Under the pieces are notes generated by a model. That model made no database searches. It was given only the letters and a program-made list of their open reading frames with translations, and was not told the DNA's origin. This document shows positions 33,061 through 40,937 of a stretch of DNA of 55,933 nt, piece after piece. A program made the translations under genes and the position numbers. Position 1 is the first letter of the stretch. Each line of letters begins with the position of its first letter. The DNA comes from Streptomyces sp. Ru72 (lineage in GTDB: Bacteria; Actinomycetota; Actinomycetes; Streptomycetales; Streptomycetaceae): assembly GCF_002920635.1 (NCBI RefSeq), contig NZ_PQSR01000044.1, positions 1-55,933 of the forward strand. The letters run 5' to 3'.

Positions 33061-33981
33061 TCAGTCTTCCGTGATGCGGATGATCGTCTTGCCTGGAGTT
33101 CGCTTGCCGGGGGCGAACGCGGCGGGTGCCTCGGCGAGCGGCCGCACAGCACCGACGAAAGGCTTGAGCCGGCCGTCCCTCACCCGAGTGGCGAGATCGG
33201 CGAGCCGGGCGCGGTCGGGTTCGACGACGAAGAAGACCGCCCGCCCGTCCTTGGGCTGGACCTTGGGTGGCATGACAATGGTGACCAGCGTGCCACCGGC
33301 CCGCACCAGGGCGGCCGAGCGATCGAGGATGTCTCCGCCGATCACGTCGAACACGACGTCGGCTTCGCCGGCGTCCTCCAGCTTCTCGGTCTGCAGGTCG
33401 ATGAATGTGTCGACGCCGAGTGCGAGTGCCCTGTCGCGGTCGGAGGCCCGGCCGGTGCCGATGACGCGGGCGCCGACCTCGCGGGCGAGTTGCACCGCGA
33501 TCGAGCCGACGCCGCCCGCGGCACCATGGATCAGGACGGTCTGGCCTGCGGCGAGGCGGCCGTGGTCGAACAGGCCCTGCCACGCGGTCAGCCCGGAGAT
33601 GGGCAGCGTGGCGGCGACGGTGTGGTCGATGTCCGCCGGCAGCGGAGCGAGGTTGCGGGCCTCCACCGCGGTGTACTCGGCGAGGGTGCCGTTGCGGGTC
33701 CAGTCGGCCAGGCCGAACACCCGCTGTCCGACGCTGAGGCCGGTCGTGCCGTACCCCAGCTCCACGACGACACCCGACAGCTCGTGCCCGGGCACGCTCG
33801 GCGTCCGGTCGCGGCCGGCGCGATCGGTCCACGTGGCGGGCCAGTCCAGCTCGCCCCGGGTGAAGCCTGCGGCGTGCACCCGCACGATGACGTCGTTCTC
33901 GGCCGCATGGGGGTAGGGCACGTCCATCAGGGACATGCCGGCGATTCCGGCGTTGCGGTCTCGCACAGTGATGGCTTGCAT
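33061..33981 (-). CDS. Zinc-independent MDR-family NADP-dependent oxidoreductase
   Basis: The predicted protein has 306 residues. It is a quinone-oxidoreductase-like medium-chain dehydrogenase. The GroES-like N-domain has PSVPGHELSGVVVELG, the Rossmann fold GAAGGVGSIAVQLAREVGAR, and the C-terminal KRTPGKTIIRI. Zinc ligands of alcohol dehydrogenases are absent, as expected for this subgroup. It likely reduces quinones or enones using NADPH. It is the first gene after the ECF41 sigma factor, 143 bp from its stop. A perfect ECF41-type promoter lies in the sigma gene's 3' end, pointing at this gene. Confidence 0.93.
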   Translation of the reverse strand: MQAITVRDRNAGIAGMSLMDVPYPHAAENDVIVRVHAAGFTRGELDWPATWTDRAGRDRTPSVPGHELSGVVVELGYGTTGLSVGQRVFGLADWTRNGTLAEYTAVEARNLAPLPADIDHTVAATLPISGLTAWQGLFDHGRLAAGQTVLIHGAAGGVGSIAVQLAREVGARVIGTGRASDRDRALALGVDTFIDLQTEKLEDAGEADVVFDVIGGDILDRSAALVRAGGTLVTIVMPPKVQPKDGRAVFFVVEPDRARLADLATRVRDGRLKPFVGAVRPLAEAPAAFAPGKRTPGKTIIRITED

Positions 33982-34124
33982 ACAGGTCCTTACTGGGGAG
34001 GGGCGACCCGAGCGCACAGCCCGCTCGCGCGCCGGTCATGGCGACTGCAGGTGGATGTATGCCGTGCTGCATGATCGGTGTCACCTGGTCTCGCGCGTTC
34101 TTCGTCGCCCGTTTTGCGTTCTCG

Positions 34125-35051
34125 TCAGGGAGACGAGGCAGCCCCTCCAGGTGTGACAGCTCCGACGCGCACGAGTTTGTCGGGATTGAGAACCCTGCGA
34201 TACGCGATGATCAGGCCGTCTGCGATCTGGGCCGTGTCGACGGAGTAGACCCGGCCCTCCCGGTGGAACACGAGGGCGAGCTCGCCGCCGACCTCGGCGA
34301 AGTCGATGCGGTCCGGACGCCACTGCCGTCCCGTACGCACCATGACCTCGGCGACGCGCTCGCCGCCGTGGATGAGCTTGCGCGCCGCGGAGACCTTGCC
34401 GCCGCCGTCGGTGACGTAGACGGCGTCCGGGTGCAGAAACCTGACCAGGCCGGCCAGGTCCCCGGCCTCGTAGGCGGCGCGGAAGACCGCGAGGAGGCGT
34501 TCGCGCTCCGCCTTCGACGCCTGCGGCGTGGACTGCTTCGCTTTGGCCACCCGCCGTCGTGCCCGCGAGGCGAGCTGCCGGGCACCCGGCACAGAGACAT
34601 CCAGCACTTCGGCGATCCGGCCGAACTCAAGACCGAAGACATCGTGCAGGACGAAGGCCACCCGCTCCGGCGGGCTCAGCTCTTCCATGATCAGGAGCAT
34701 CGCCGAACTGACGGACTCGTCGACGAGTACCGGCTGCGAGGCGTCCGGCCCTGTCAGCAGCGGCTCCGGCAGCCACGGCCCGACGTAGGTCTCCCGGCGG
34801 CAACGGGCACTCTTGAGAATGTCGTACGCCCGTCGCGCGGCCACCGTCACCAGCCAGGCCCGCAGATCAACGATGTCCTGCAGATCCGCTCCGGCCGCCC
34901 GCAGCCACACGTCCTGGGTCACATCCTCGGCATCGGCCACACTCCCCAGCAGCCGGTAGGCCACACCGAAAACCGCGGGCCGGTGCCTCTCCCATTCGAC
35001 TCCGAGCGGGTCGTCCTGCCCAGACCATCCGGGCCCGTGCCCGTCACCCAT
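34125..35051 (-). CDS. sigJ: ECF41-group sigma factor with SnoaL-like C-terminal domain (SigJ-like)
   Basis: The predicted protein has 308 residues. Sigma-2 (RHRPAVFGVAYRLLGSVADA EDVTQDVWLR) and sigma-4 (LSPPERVAFVLHDVFGLEFG, then VSVPGARQLASRARRRV) are followed by an NTF2/SnoaL-type domain. All three landmark motifs of ECF41 are present: WLPEPLL in the linker, VTDGGGKV, and the C-terminal NPDKL. In this group the C-domain acts as a built-in regulator instead of an anti-sigma factor. GGAGG precedes the ATG by about 10 nt. Downstream lie an oxidoreductase, a cupin lipoprotein and an AhpD-like gene, and a matching promoter lies in this gene's 3' end. The symbol is given by analogy. Confidence 0.93.
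   Translation of the reverse strand: MGDGHGPGWSGQDDPLGVEWERHRPAVFGVAYRLLGSVADAEDVTQDVWLRAAGADLQDIVDLRAWLVTVAARRAYDILKSARCRRETYVGPWLPEPLLTGPDASQPVLVDESVSSAMLLIMEELSPPERVAFVLHDVFGLEFGRIAEVLDVSVPGARQLASRARRRVAKAKQSTPQASKAERERLLAVFRAAYEAGDLAGLVRFLHPDAVYVTDGGGKVSAARKLIHGGERVAEVMVRTGRQWRPDRIDFAEVGGELALVFHREGRVYSVDTAQIADGLIIAYRRVLNPDKLVRVGAVTPGGAASSP
34132..34158 (-). promoter_or_regulatory. ECF41-type promoter TGTCACA-N16-CGTC
   Basis: On the minus strand TGTCACA (34158 to 34152), a 16-nt spacer and CGTC (34135 to 34132) exactly match the published ECF41 consensus. It lies within the last codons of the sigma factor gene. It fires towards the oxidoreductase start, about 150 bp away, leaving a long 5' leader. 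Confidence 0.8.
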
Positions 35052-35211
35052 ACGGTGGTAACCTCCTCCAGCCTTTGCGGCGTAGCTGCCCGCACTCGGC
35101 CTCTTCGAAGACAGCTGCGCGGAAACGAGCCGTCCCGCTCTGACGCGGCAGCCACAGTTCGTGATCAAGCTGCGGGGCAGCCCCCTCCGCAGGCCACGCG
35201 CTGCGGCGCGC

Positions 35212-36483
35212 TCAGCAGCGGGTCCGTTCGCTGTGCGGTCCGGCTTCCCAGCCCGTGCGAATCGGATCGCCGGTGGGCCTGCGTGCGCGTGATCGACCGG
35301 CGTGGAGGGCCGCGCCCAAGGACAGCGCCCCGACGAAGCCGACGTACAGGTAGCCCGTGGTCTCCAGCCCCCATGAGGGCGCCGCCAGCCCGGCCGCGAG
35401 GGCCGGAAGACTCAACGCCGCATAGCTGATCACGTAGACGGCCGAGAAGACCTCCGCCCGGGACTTCGCGGTGGTGACCGCGCTGACGGCGCGGAGGTTG
35501 CCGTTGAACGTCAGGCCGACGCCCAGTCCGGCGACGACCGATCCGCCCACGTATACGGCCGGCGACGCAACAGCGATGGCCACCGCCAGTCCGGACGCCC
35601 CCAGAGTCAGGAGAACCGCCCCCAGCAAGGTGGCGCGCCGTGCCGTTTGCCGAACGGACCACAACCCGCCCACGCTGTTGGCCAGAAACAGCGCCGCGAT
35701 GCTGAGCCCTCCCGCAGCGCCGGACCGCACGTGCAGGACCCTGCTCACCAGGGATGGAGTGAGCGCCAGGAACAGACCCGTGACGGACCACCCCGCGACG
35801 AGTGCGGGAACGGAGGCGAGGAACGCGGGCCGGGCTTCCCGAGGGACCCGGACTCTCGGTCGCAGCGACGCCGACCCAACCGCTCGTGGGGCGAGTGTCT
35901 CAGGGATCATGAGGATGACCGCGGCCAGAACGACGAAGGTCAGCGTGAGGAACGGAAACACATACGCATCGGGACGCGGTGTCGACCGAACCAGCAGTCC
36001 CACCACTCCTGCGCCCGTGGCCATGCCGACACTCGTGCCGACCCCCGTCAGGGTAGGCCCGAGATGCGGGCGTCGCTCGGGTGAGAGGTCGACCAGTCCG
36101 GCGGCAAGACCGCCGGTGGCAGTCCCCGTGGCGATGCCCTGCACCACCCGGGCCGTCAGGAGGGAGACGACACCGTCGGCCGTCCAGAAGATCGCCGTGC
36201 TGGTCGCCGCCACCAAAAGGGCGGCGACCAGCACCGGACGGCGACCCAAGTGGTCGCTCAGCGATCCGACCGTCAGCAGCGCGCCGAGCAGACCCACGAC
36301 GTACACGGCGAAGACCACCGTCAGCATCGTGACCGACAGGCCCCAGCGCTCCCGGTACAGCGGGTAGATCGGTGACGGTGCGCTTGCCGTGGCCATCATC
36401 ACCACATTGGCGCAGACCAGGACGGCGAAGGACGAACCTCGCCCGAGACGGCGCCCGTGGCGAGCGCGACTCACGTGTTTCAT
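35212..36483 (-). CDS. MFS transporter
   Basis: The predicted protein has 423 residues and about twelve helices. The motif GSLSDHLGRRPVLVAALL is the MFS A-motif; helix 5 has the drug-exporter-like GVGTSVGMATGAGVVGLLV. The N-terminus (FAVLVCANVVMMATASAPSP, then YRERWGLSVTMLTVVFAVYV) is typical of actinobacterial efflux MFS with 12 helices. It lies between the sigma factor (160 bp away) and an HD-domain gene on the same strand (25 bp upstream), so it is probably co-transcribed with the HD gene. The substrate is unknown. The chosen ATG lacks an obvious Shine-Dalgarno; the longer extension is not membrane-like. Confidence 0.9.
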   Translation of the reverse strand: MKHVSRARHGRRLGRGSSFAVLVCANVVMMATASAPSPIYPLYRERWGLSVTMLTVVFAVYVVGLLGALLTVGSLSDHLGRRPVLVAALLVAATSTAIFWTADGVVSLLTARVVQGIATGTATGGLAAGLVDLSPERRPHLGPTLTGVGTSVGMATGAGVVGLLVRSTPRPDAYVFPFLTLTFVVLAAVILMIPETLAPRAVGSASLRPRVRVPREARPAFLASVPALVAGWSVTGLFLALTPSLVSRVLHVRSGAAGGLSIAALFLANSVGGLWSVRQTARRATLLGAVLLTLGASGLAVAIAVASPAVYVGGSVVAGLGVGLTFNGNLRAVSAVTTAKSRAEVFSAVYVISYAALSLPALAAGLAAPSWGLETTGYLYVGFVGALSLGAALHAGRSRARRPTGDPIRTGWEAGPHSERTRC

Positions 36484-36508
36484 CACGTCGTCTTCTGCGG
36501 CGTCCTGA

Positions 36509-37147
36509 TCAGCTCGGCCAGGGAGCGCCCATGATGCGCTCGACCGTGGTGGTGCGACGGAAGCCTGGAATGAAGTGCTCCAGCACATCCGAATTCACGG
36601 TTCCGTTCGTGGTCTCCGGGCGGTACTCGAGTCCGTCGACGAATGCCTGCAGAAACTCGTTCTTGAAGTCGCCTCGCGGATGGGCGGCCGTTATCTCGTC
36701 CACCTGGCTGCGATCCAGTTCGTCCAGACCCACGCCGAGCACGTCGGTCAGAACCCCGAAATTCGTGATGGCGATCTCCGGGCCCATCCGCCCGGGAATT
36801 CCGGGGGTCGTGTGCAGCGCGATCGCCGTCCACACCACGTCGGCGGCCGTGGCCGGGAAACCGTGGTCGAGCATGAACTTACGTGCGTGGTCGGCTCCGT
36901 CGACCTCGAAACGCTGCTCCACATCGGAAAACGGCGTCAAGAGGCCGGTGTCGTGAAACATGGCGGACAGGTAGAGAAGCTCCGGGTCGGGCTCCACACC
37001 GAGCCTGCGGGCGTGAATGACGCCGAAGACGAAAACGCGCCGGGAGTGGTGGTAGATGAGGGGGCTGGTCATCTTCTGCATGAGGCGGGTGGCTTCGGCG
37101 ACCGCCGCCGTTTCGGGAATCTCCACCCCTGCGATGATTTCGCTCAT
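36509..37147 (-). CDS. HD-domain hydrolase (cyanamide hydratase-like)
   Basis: The predicted protein has 212 residues. The HD metal motif is complete: HHSRRVFVFG (first His), LSAMFHDTGLL (HD pair) and a later Asp region (DHARKFMLDHG, IALHTTPGIPG). The layout PLIYHHSRRVFVFG...YLSAMFHDTGL matches cyanamide hydratase and related actinobacterial HD proteins, which form a dimetal or single-zinc centre. The enzyme might hydrate small nitriles or act as a phosphohydrolase; the sequence alone does not decide. It lies 25 bp upstream of an MFS gene on the same strand, so substrate import or export may be linked. GGAAGG lies 9 nt upstream of the ATG. Confidence 0.9.
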   Translation of the reverse strand: MSEIIAGVEIPETAAVAEATRLMQKMTSPLIYHHSRRVFVFGVIHARRLGVEPDPELLYLSAMFHDTGLLTPFSDVEQRFEVDGADHARKFMLDHGFPATAADVVWTAIALHTTPGIPGRMGPEIAITNFGVLTDVLGVGLDELDRSQVDEITAAHPRGDFKNEFLQAFVDGLEYRPETTNGTVNSDVLEHFIPGFRRTTTVERIMGAPWPS

Positions 37148-37514
37148 GACCTCTGCGCCTTCCAATATCAGTGTTCTGCGAAGGGACGGTGCGTCCGTCT
37201 TCCACACTGCCGACCACTCGCCGTCCGGCGCCGCCTCGGTCCGGCCATGAATCACCCGCATCCGGACAGGCGGGCGGCGGAGGCGGGGGCGGCACGGGTG
37301 TGGACGGGAGCCGGCTGCCCCTGGGCCCAGCGGGCTTCCGGGTCTGCCCGTGGACCCCAGCCGGCTCCCTGGTCTCATTCCACCCCAGTACGCGCGACGA
37401 CGCCTCGCCCGATCGGACAGATGCCCCTCGTTTCCGGACGTCTCGGATGTCGAGGAGGACGTTGCCGTTCGCCGTCAGCCGGCGGGCGTCTTCGATGCGA
37501 TGAGGCGCATGCCG
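37148..37514. other. Intergenic region between the HD gene and the GlxA-type regulator
   Basis: It contains a long hairpin (37306-37369) and must hold the promoter of the HD/MFS pair. No gene is supported. Confidence 0.5.
37306..37369. terminator. Long hairpin downstream of the GlxA-type regulator
   Basis: GGGAGCCGGCTG (37306-37317) is the exact reverse complement of CAGCCGGCTCCC (37358-37369). The 40-nt loop contains a further GC-rich dyad. Its position 145 bp past the regulator stop suits a terminator; there is no T-run. Confidence 0.55.
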
Positions 37515-38495
37515 TCACGCCCTCGCCTGCGCGCGGCGCGCGCTGCCGAAGCGGCGCTGATAGGCAGCGGGGCTGATGGAAAGCTCCCGTGCGAAGACCC
37601 GGCGCAGACTCTCGTAGCTCGGGAATCCCGCCAAGGCGGCCGCCTGGGTCGCGGTGTGCCCCTGATCAAGGAATGCCTTGGCGAGGTCGAACCGGATCGA
37701 CTCGACGTACCGGGCCGGCGTGGTGGACAGCTCCTCGCGGAACAGCCGCGTGAGATGGCGGGGGCTGACATTGAGATGCCGGGCGAGGGCATCGAGGGAG
37801 TGGTTGCCCGCCGGGTCCGCCTGGACCAGGTCGATGACCCTGCGCAGCGCGGGAGACCTGGGTGGCGGGGCCTGCAGCGGAGCGGAGAACTGCGACTGAC
37901 CGCCCGCGCGTTGCAGGTAGACCACCAGGGCGCGGGCGACGTCCCGGCTGACCTCGGGCCCGTGGTCTTCCTCCACGAGCGCCAGCGCGAGGTCGATGCC
38001 GGCGGTGACACCCGCCGACGTGTACGTGGTGCCGTCGCGTACGTAGATGGCGTCGGGTTCGACACGGGTCTTCGGACACCGGGCTGCGAGTTCGCCTGCG
38101 ACCTTCCAGTGAGTGGTGGCACGCTTACCGTCCAGCAGGCCGGTGGCACCCAGCACGAACGCCCCGGAGCAGACGGAGGCGACACGGCCGGAGCGGGCCG
38201 CAAGGTCCCTCGCAGCCTCGATCAGATCGCGCGTGACGGGAGTCCTGGGATAGATGTCGCCGCCCGGCACCACCAACGTATCCGGGGCCGGCTCGGAGGC
38301 GGGGCTGCCGTCGACGGTGATCCGTATGCCGACCGACGACGTGACGTCGGCACCGGTCGTCGACAGCAGGGCGATCCGATAGTCGGCGCCGAGTTTGTTC
38401 GCTTCTGCGAGCACTTCGGCGGGACCTGAGACGTCCAGAAGCTTCACCCCGTCGTAGACGAGCATGGCGACCCGGTGTTGCATGTCGGAGCTCAC
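37515..38495 (-). CDS. GlxA-family (DJ-1/PfpI + AraC) transcriptional regulator
   Basis: The predicted protein has 326 residues starting at GTG (VSSDMQHRVAMLVYDG), with AGGAAGAG upstream. The N-terminal DJ-1/PfpI-like domain (residues about 5-180) has VSGPAEVLAEANKLG and a nucleophile-elbow-like SVCSGAFVLGATGLLDG (Cys). The C-terminal AraC domain has two HTHs: NHSLDALARHLNVSPRHLTR and ATQAAALAGFPSYESLRRVF. Such regulators respond to small metabolites or redox signals. The wrbA gene lies 338 bp upstream on the same strand, separated by two hairpins, so it is probably a separate transcript. Confidence 0.92.
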   Translation of the reverse strand: MSSDMQHRVAMLVYDGVKLLDVSGPAEVLAEANKLGADYRIALLSTTGADVTSSVGIRITVDGSPASEPAPDTLVVPGGDIYPRTPVTRDLIEAARDLAARSGRVASVCSGAFVLGATGLLDGKRATTHWKVAGELAARCPKTRVEPDAIYVRDGTTYTSAGVTAGIDLALALVEEDHGPEVSRDVARALVVYLQRAGGQSQFSAPLQAPPPRSPALRRVIDLVQADPAGNHSLDALARHLNVSPRHLTRLFREELSTTPARYVESIRFDLAKAFLDQGHTATQAAALAGFPSYESLRRVFARELSISPAAYQRRFGSARRAQARA

Positions 38496-38643
38496 GGTTC
38501 TCTTCCTCAGGCATCTGATTCGAGTGACTGGCGGCCGGGACGAGGCCGCGCATACGCCGCGGTTCGCACTACGGGGGACGGCCACTGCCGACTCGTCCAC
38601 CACCGCATCGGAAGCGCGGACGCCACGACCGACATCATCGCAG

Positions 38644-38688
38644 GGACGGCCTGGTCGTGGACGGCCTGGTGGTGGACGGCATGGTCGC
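38644..38688. repeat. 15-bp tandem repeat, three copies
   Basis: Three consecutive units of GGACGGCCTGGTCGT type (38644-38658, 38659-38673, 38674-38688) with one to three mismatches, in the gap between the regulator and wrbA. No coding meaning is apparent. Confidence 0.85.
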
Positions 38689-38745
38689 GGAACAGGACTA
38701 CGCCCAGTCGCCGGAACAGGACGATCGGTGCGAGCCGGGTAGACG

Positions 38746-38791
38746 CGCACCGCGGGTCCGGCAGCGCGTCGGCTGCCGGACCCGCGGTGCG
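38746..38791. terminator. Perfect 20-bp stem hairpin downstream of wrbA
   Basis: Arms at 38746-38765 and 38772-38791 are perfectly complementary with a 6-nt loop (GCGTCG). It is GC-rich and lies 43 bp past the wrbA stop (minus strand), the expected place for a Streptomyces terminator. Confidence 0.8.
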
Positions 38792-38795
38792 GGCA

Positions 38796-38827
38796 GGCAC
38801 ACGGCGGACCGTGGGGCGCCGTGTGCC
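38796..38827. terminator. Second hairpin immediately after wrbA
   Basis: GGCACACGGCG (38796-38806) pairs with CGCCGTGTGCC (38817-38827) around a 10-nt loop, 7 bp from the wrbA stop. It forms a tandem with the 20-bp hairpin. Confidence 0.7.
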
Positions 38828-38833
38828 GGCAGG

Positions 38834-39448
38834 TCAGGCGAGGCCGGCCTTCAGGGCGGCGGCGACCTGGACCACGCGCTCGGCCTGGTGGCGGGCGGCG
38901 TTGCGGGTCTGCTCGCCGACCGGGTTGCTGCCCTGGGCGTCGACGTGCGAGGTGCCGTAGGGGTTGCCGTCGACGAACTTGACGGGGTCGGTGTAGCCCG
39001 GGGACACGATGATGCCGCCGAAGTGGTGGATGGAGTTGTACAGGGCGAGCAGCGTCGACTCCTGGCCGCCGTGCGCCGTCGCGGTCGTCACGAAGCCGCT
39101 GTAGACCTTGTTGGCGAGCTTGCCCTGTGCCCACAGGCCGCCCAGGGTGTCGATGAACTGCTTGAGCTGCGACGAGATGTTTCCGAAGCGGGTGGGGGTG
39201 CCGAAGACGATCGCGTCCGCCCACTCGACGTCGGCGGCCGTGGCATCGGGAATGCCCGCGCTCGCCGCGGCGTGGGCGGCCCACGCCTCGTTCGAGGCGA
39301 TGGCGGCCTCGGGAGCCAGTTCAGCGGCCTTGAGCAGGCGCACCTCGGCGCCCGCCTTCTCGGCCGCCTCCGCGATCTCCTTGGCGATCTCGGCCGAGAA
39401 CCCGGTGGAGGAGTAGTAGATGACGGCAAGGCGGACAGGGCTGGTCAT
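38834..39448 (-). CDS. wrbA: NAD(P)H:quinone oxidoreductase, WrbA type
   Basis: The predicted protein has 204 residues, a full-length flavodoxin-fold protein. The FMN phosphate loop is YYSSTGFSAEIAK, the isoalloxazine loops are GTPTRFGNISSQLKQFID and TATAHGGQESTLLALYNSIH, and the end is GGQE...HFGGIIV then HVDAQGSNPVG. It should be a tetrameric cytosolic two-electron quinone reductase. Tandem hairpins follow its stop. It is divergent from an AraC-type regulator; the shared promoter region has a TTAAAC-N6-GTTTAA dyad. Confidence 0.93.
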   Translation of the reverse strand: MTSPVRLAVIYYSSTGFSAEIAKEIAEAAEKAGAEVRLLKAAELAPEAAIASNEAWAAHAAASAGIPDATAADVEWADAIVFGTPTRFGNISSQLKQFIDTLGGLWAQGKLANKVYSGFVTTATAHGGQESTLLALYNSIHHFGGIIVSPGYTDPVKFVDGNPYGTSHVDAQGSNPVGEQTRNAARHQAERVVQVAAALKAGLA

Positions 39449-39572
39449 GGAAGTCGTCTCCGATCCTGAGGATAAGTACGGTGCGCCACGGCGGACTGGG
39501 CCCGCGTGGTGCACAGGCGTCGCGCTCGGCGCGCTGTGCGAAGCGCGGCGATCAACGACAGTATGGTGAATC

Positions 39573-39590
39573 TTAAACCATCTTGTTTAA
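39573..39590. promoter_or_regulatory. TTAAAC-N6-GTTTAA operator
   Basis: A perfect 6-bp inverted repeat in an AT-rich stretch 125 bp upstream of wrbA, in the wrbA/AraC divergent region. The spacing and AT content are typical of a MarR/HxlR/TetR-type quinone-responsive site; the cognate regulator is not certain. Confidence 0.6.
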
Positions 39591-39703
39591 CCGTCAACCA
39601 TCTGGGCCGGAACCGACCTCGGGCGGCAGCGTCGAGGATCGATGCCTTCGCAGCTCGAATCAGGACGTCCAGCCTTCCGCGCACGCCGTTCTGGTTTACA
39701 GTT

Positions 39704-39716
39704 CAACTAGTAGTTG
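39704..39716. promoter_or_regulatory. CAACTA-G-TAGTTG palindrome upstream of the AraC gene
   Basis: A perfect 13-bp dyad ending 21 bp before the AraC-type ATG. It is likely an operator or overlaps the promoter of that gene. Confidence 0.5.
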
Positions 39717-39737
39717 GTGCCACGAGGAGGTCGCACC

Positions 39738-40604
39738 ATGGCGGAGCTGGGCCTGGCCGACACGGTCGGCATCCTGCGGCAACCCGGCGTGCGGACGCGG
39801 CAGAGCAGCGCCGGGCTCGGGTGGGAGCGGCTGTACCTCTCCACCCAGGAGGAGCAGCCCTACCGTGGTGCCTTCGATCCGGCGCCCACGCACCTCGTGA
39901 TCCTGCACCTGAACGGCCCCGTCACCGTGCGGCGGGGACGGGGGGCGGGCACACGGTCGCGGACGATCCCGGCTGGGGGGCTCTTCCTCCAGCCGGCCGG
40001 CCGTGCCCTCGCCGTCGAACTCGGCGGCAGGCTCGACACGGTCCACGCCTACCTCACCGACGACGCGCTGTGCGAGGCGAACGACGGACGGCCCGTGGAG
40101 CTGTCCGAGGAGCTCGGCACCACCGATTCCCTGGCCGAGCAGCTCCTGCTGGCGCTGGCCGGCGCGGTGCGCTCGTGGGAGCCGTCGGCCCGTACCTACA
40201 CCGACCATCTGACCGCGATGCTCGCCGCACAGCTCGCCCGCCGGCACGGCGTCTGCACGAGACCGGCGGACAGCCGGTCCGGACTGTCCGCACGCCGGCT
40301 CGCCGCCGTCCACGAGCTCATGGAGGAACGGCTGGCCGAACCGCTGCCGATCGCGGACCTCGCCGCCGCGGCGTCACTGAGCTGCAGCCAGTTCACGCGG
40401 CAGTTCCGGGTGAGCACGGGACAGTCGCCCCACCAGTTCCTGCTCGCGCTGCGGCTGGAGCGGGCGTGCCGGCTGCTGCGCACCGGTGGCGACCCGATCG
40501 CCGAGGTGGCCGTGGCCTGCGGGTTCTCGCACCAAGAGCACCTCACCCGGGTGATGCGCGCCCGGCTCGGCACCACCCCCGCCGCGTTGCGCCGTTCGGG
40601 CTGA
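39738..40604 (+). CDS. AraC-family transcriptional regulator
   Basis: The predicted protein has 288 residues with GAGGAGG just upstream of the ATG. An N-terminal AraC-binding-type domain (residues about 20-110) precedes a C-terminal double HTH: LPIADLAAAASLSCSQFTRQ, then FRVSTGQSPHQFLLALRLER and AEVAVACGFSHQEHLTRVMR. The second-HTH GFSHQEHLTRVM motif is characteristic. It is divergent from wrbA, which it may regulate, and convergent with the hydroxyquinol operon. Its 3' end directly abuts a thiolase relic on the other strand. Confidence 0.92.
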   Translation: MAELGLADTVGILRQPGVRTRQSSAGLGWERLYLSTQEEQPYRGAFDPAPTHLVILHLNGPVTVRRGRGAGTRSRTIPAGGLFLQPAGRALAVELGGRLDTVHAYLTDDALCEANDGRPVELSEELGTTDSLAEQLLLALAGAVRSWEPSARTYTDHLTAMLAAQLARRHGVCTRPADSRSGLSARRLAAVHELMEERLAEPLPIADLAAAASLSCSQFTRQFRVSTGQSPHQFLLALRLERACRLLRTGGDPIAEVAVACGFSHQEHLTRVMRARLGTTPAALRRSG

Positions 40605-40619
40605 ACGCGGCGGCCGCGG

Positions 40620-40850
40620 CCCTCGGCGTTCCAGCACCATCGTCAGTGCCTGGCCCACGCCGATGCACAGCGCCGCCAGCCCCGTACCCGTGCCCGCCGC
40701 GGCCAGCTGGTGTGCGACCGCTCCCGTGATGCGGGCTCCCGACGCGCCCAGCGGATGGCCGACGGGGATGGCACCGCCGCGTGGGTCGACGACGGCCGGG
40801 TCCAGCTCGGGCAGGGCGGCGAGGCAGGCCAGTACCGGGGCCGCGTAGGG
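40620..40850 (-). pseudogene. Acetyl-CoA acetyltransferase (PcaF-like thiolase) C-terminal remnant
   Basis: The minus strand reads DPRGGAIPVGHPLGASGARI then AHQLAAAGTGTGLAALCIGV and GQALTMVLER. This is the thiolase C-terminus with its catalytic His (GHPLG) and Cys (CIGVGQ). The N-terminal 300 residues are missing. In the 3-oxoadipate pathway the thiolase normally follows the CoA-transferase genes, exactly where this relic lies. It is the wreck of a pcaF-like gene. Confidence 0.8.
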
Positions 40851-40937
40851 CTCCTTGCTGGACAAGGGGGCAGGGCGGCTGGGGTGGGGACGGTCAGGCG
40901 CTCAGGGCACCTCTCGCGGGGAGCGCGGTCAGGGCCG

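Noticed and set aside
34079..34113. Plus-strand TGTCACC...CGTC resembling an ECF41 promoter
   Set aside because: It points away from the oxidoreductase operon into the antisense side of the sigma gene, lacks the final A of TGTCACA, and no gene lies downstream in that direction. The minus-strand match nearby is exact and better placed.
33984..34150. Possible riboswitch or attenuator leader between the sigma gene and the oxidoreductase
   Set aside because: The gap is explained by an ECF41 promoter with a long leader; no conserved RNA fold was recognised.
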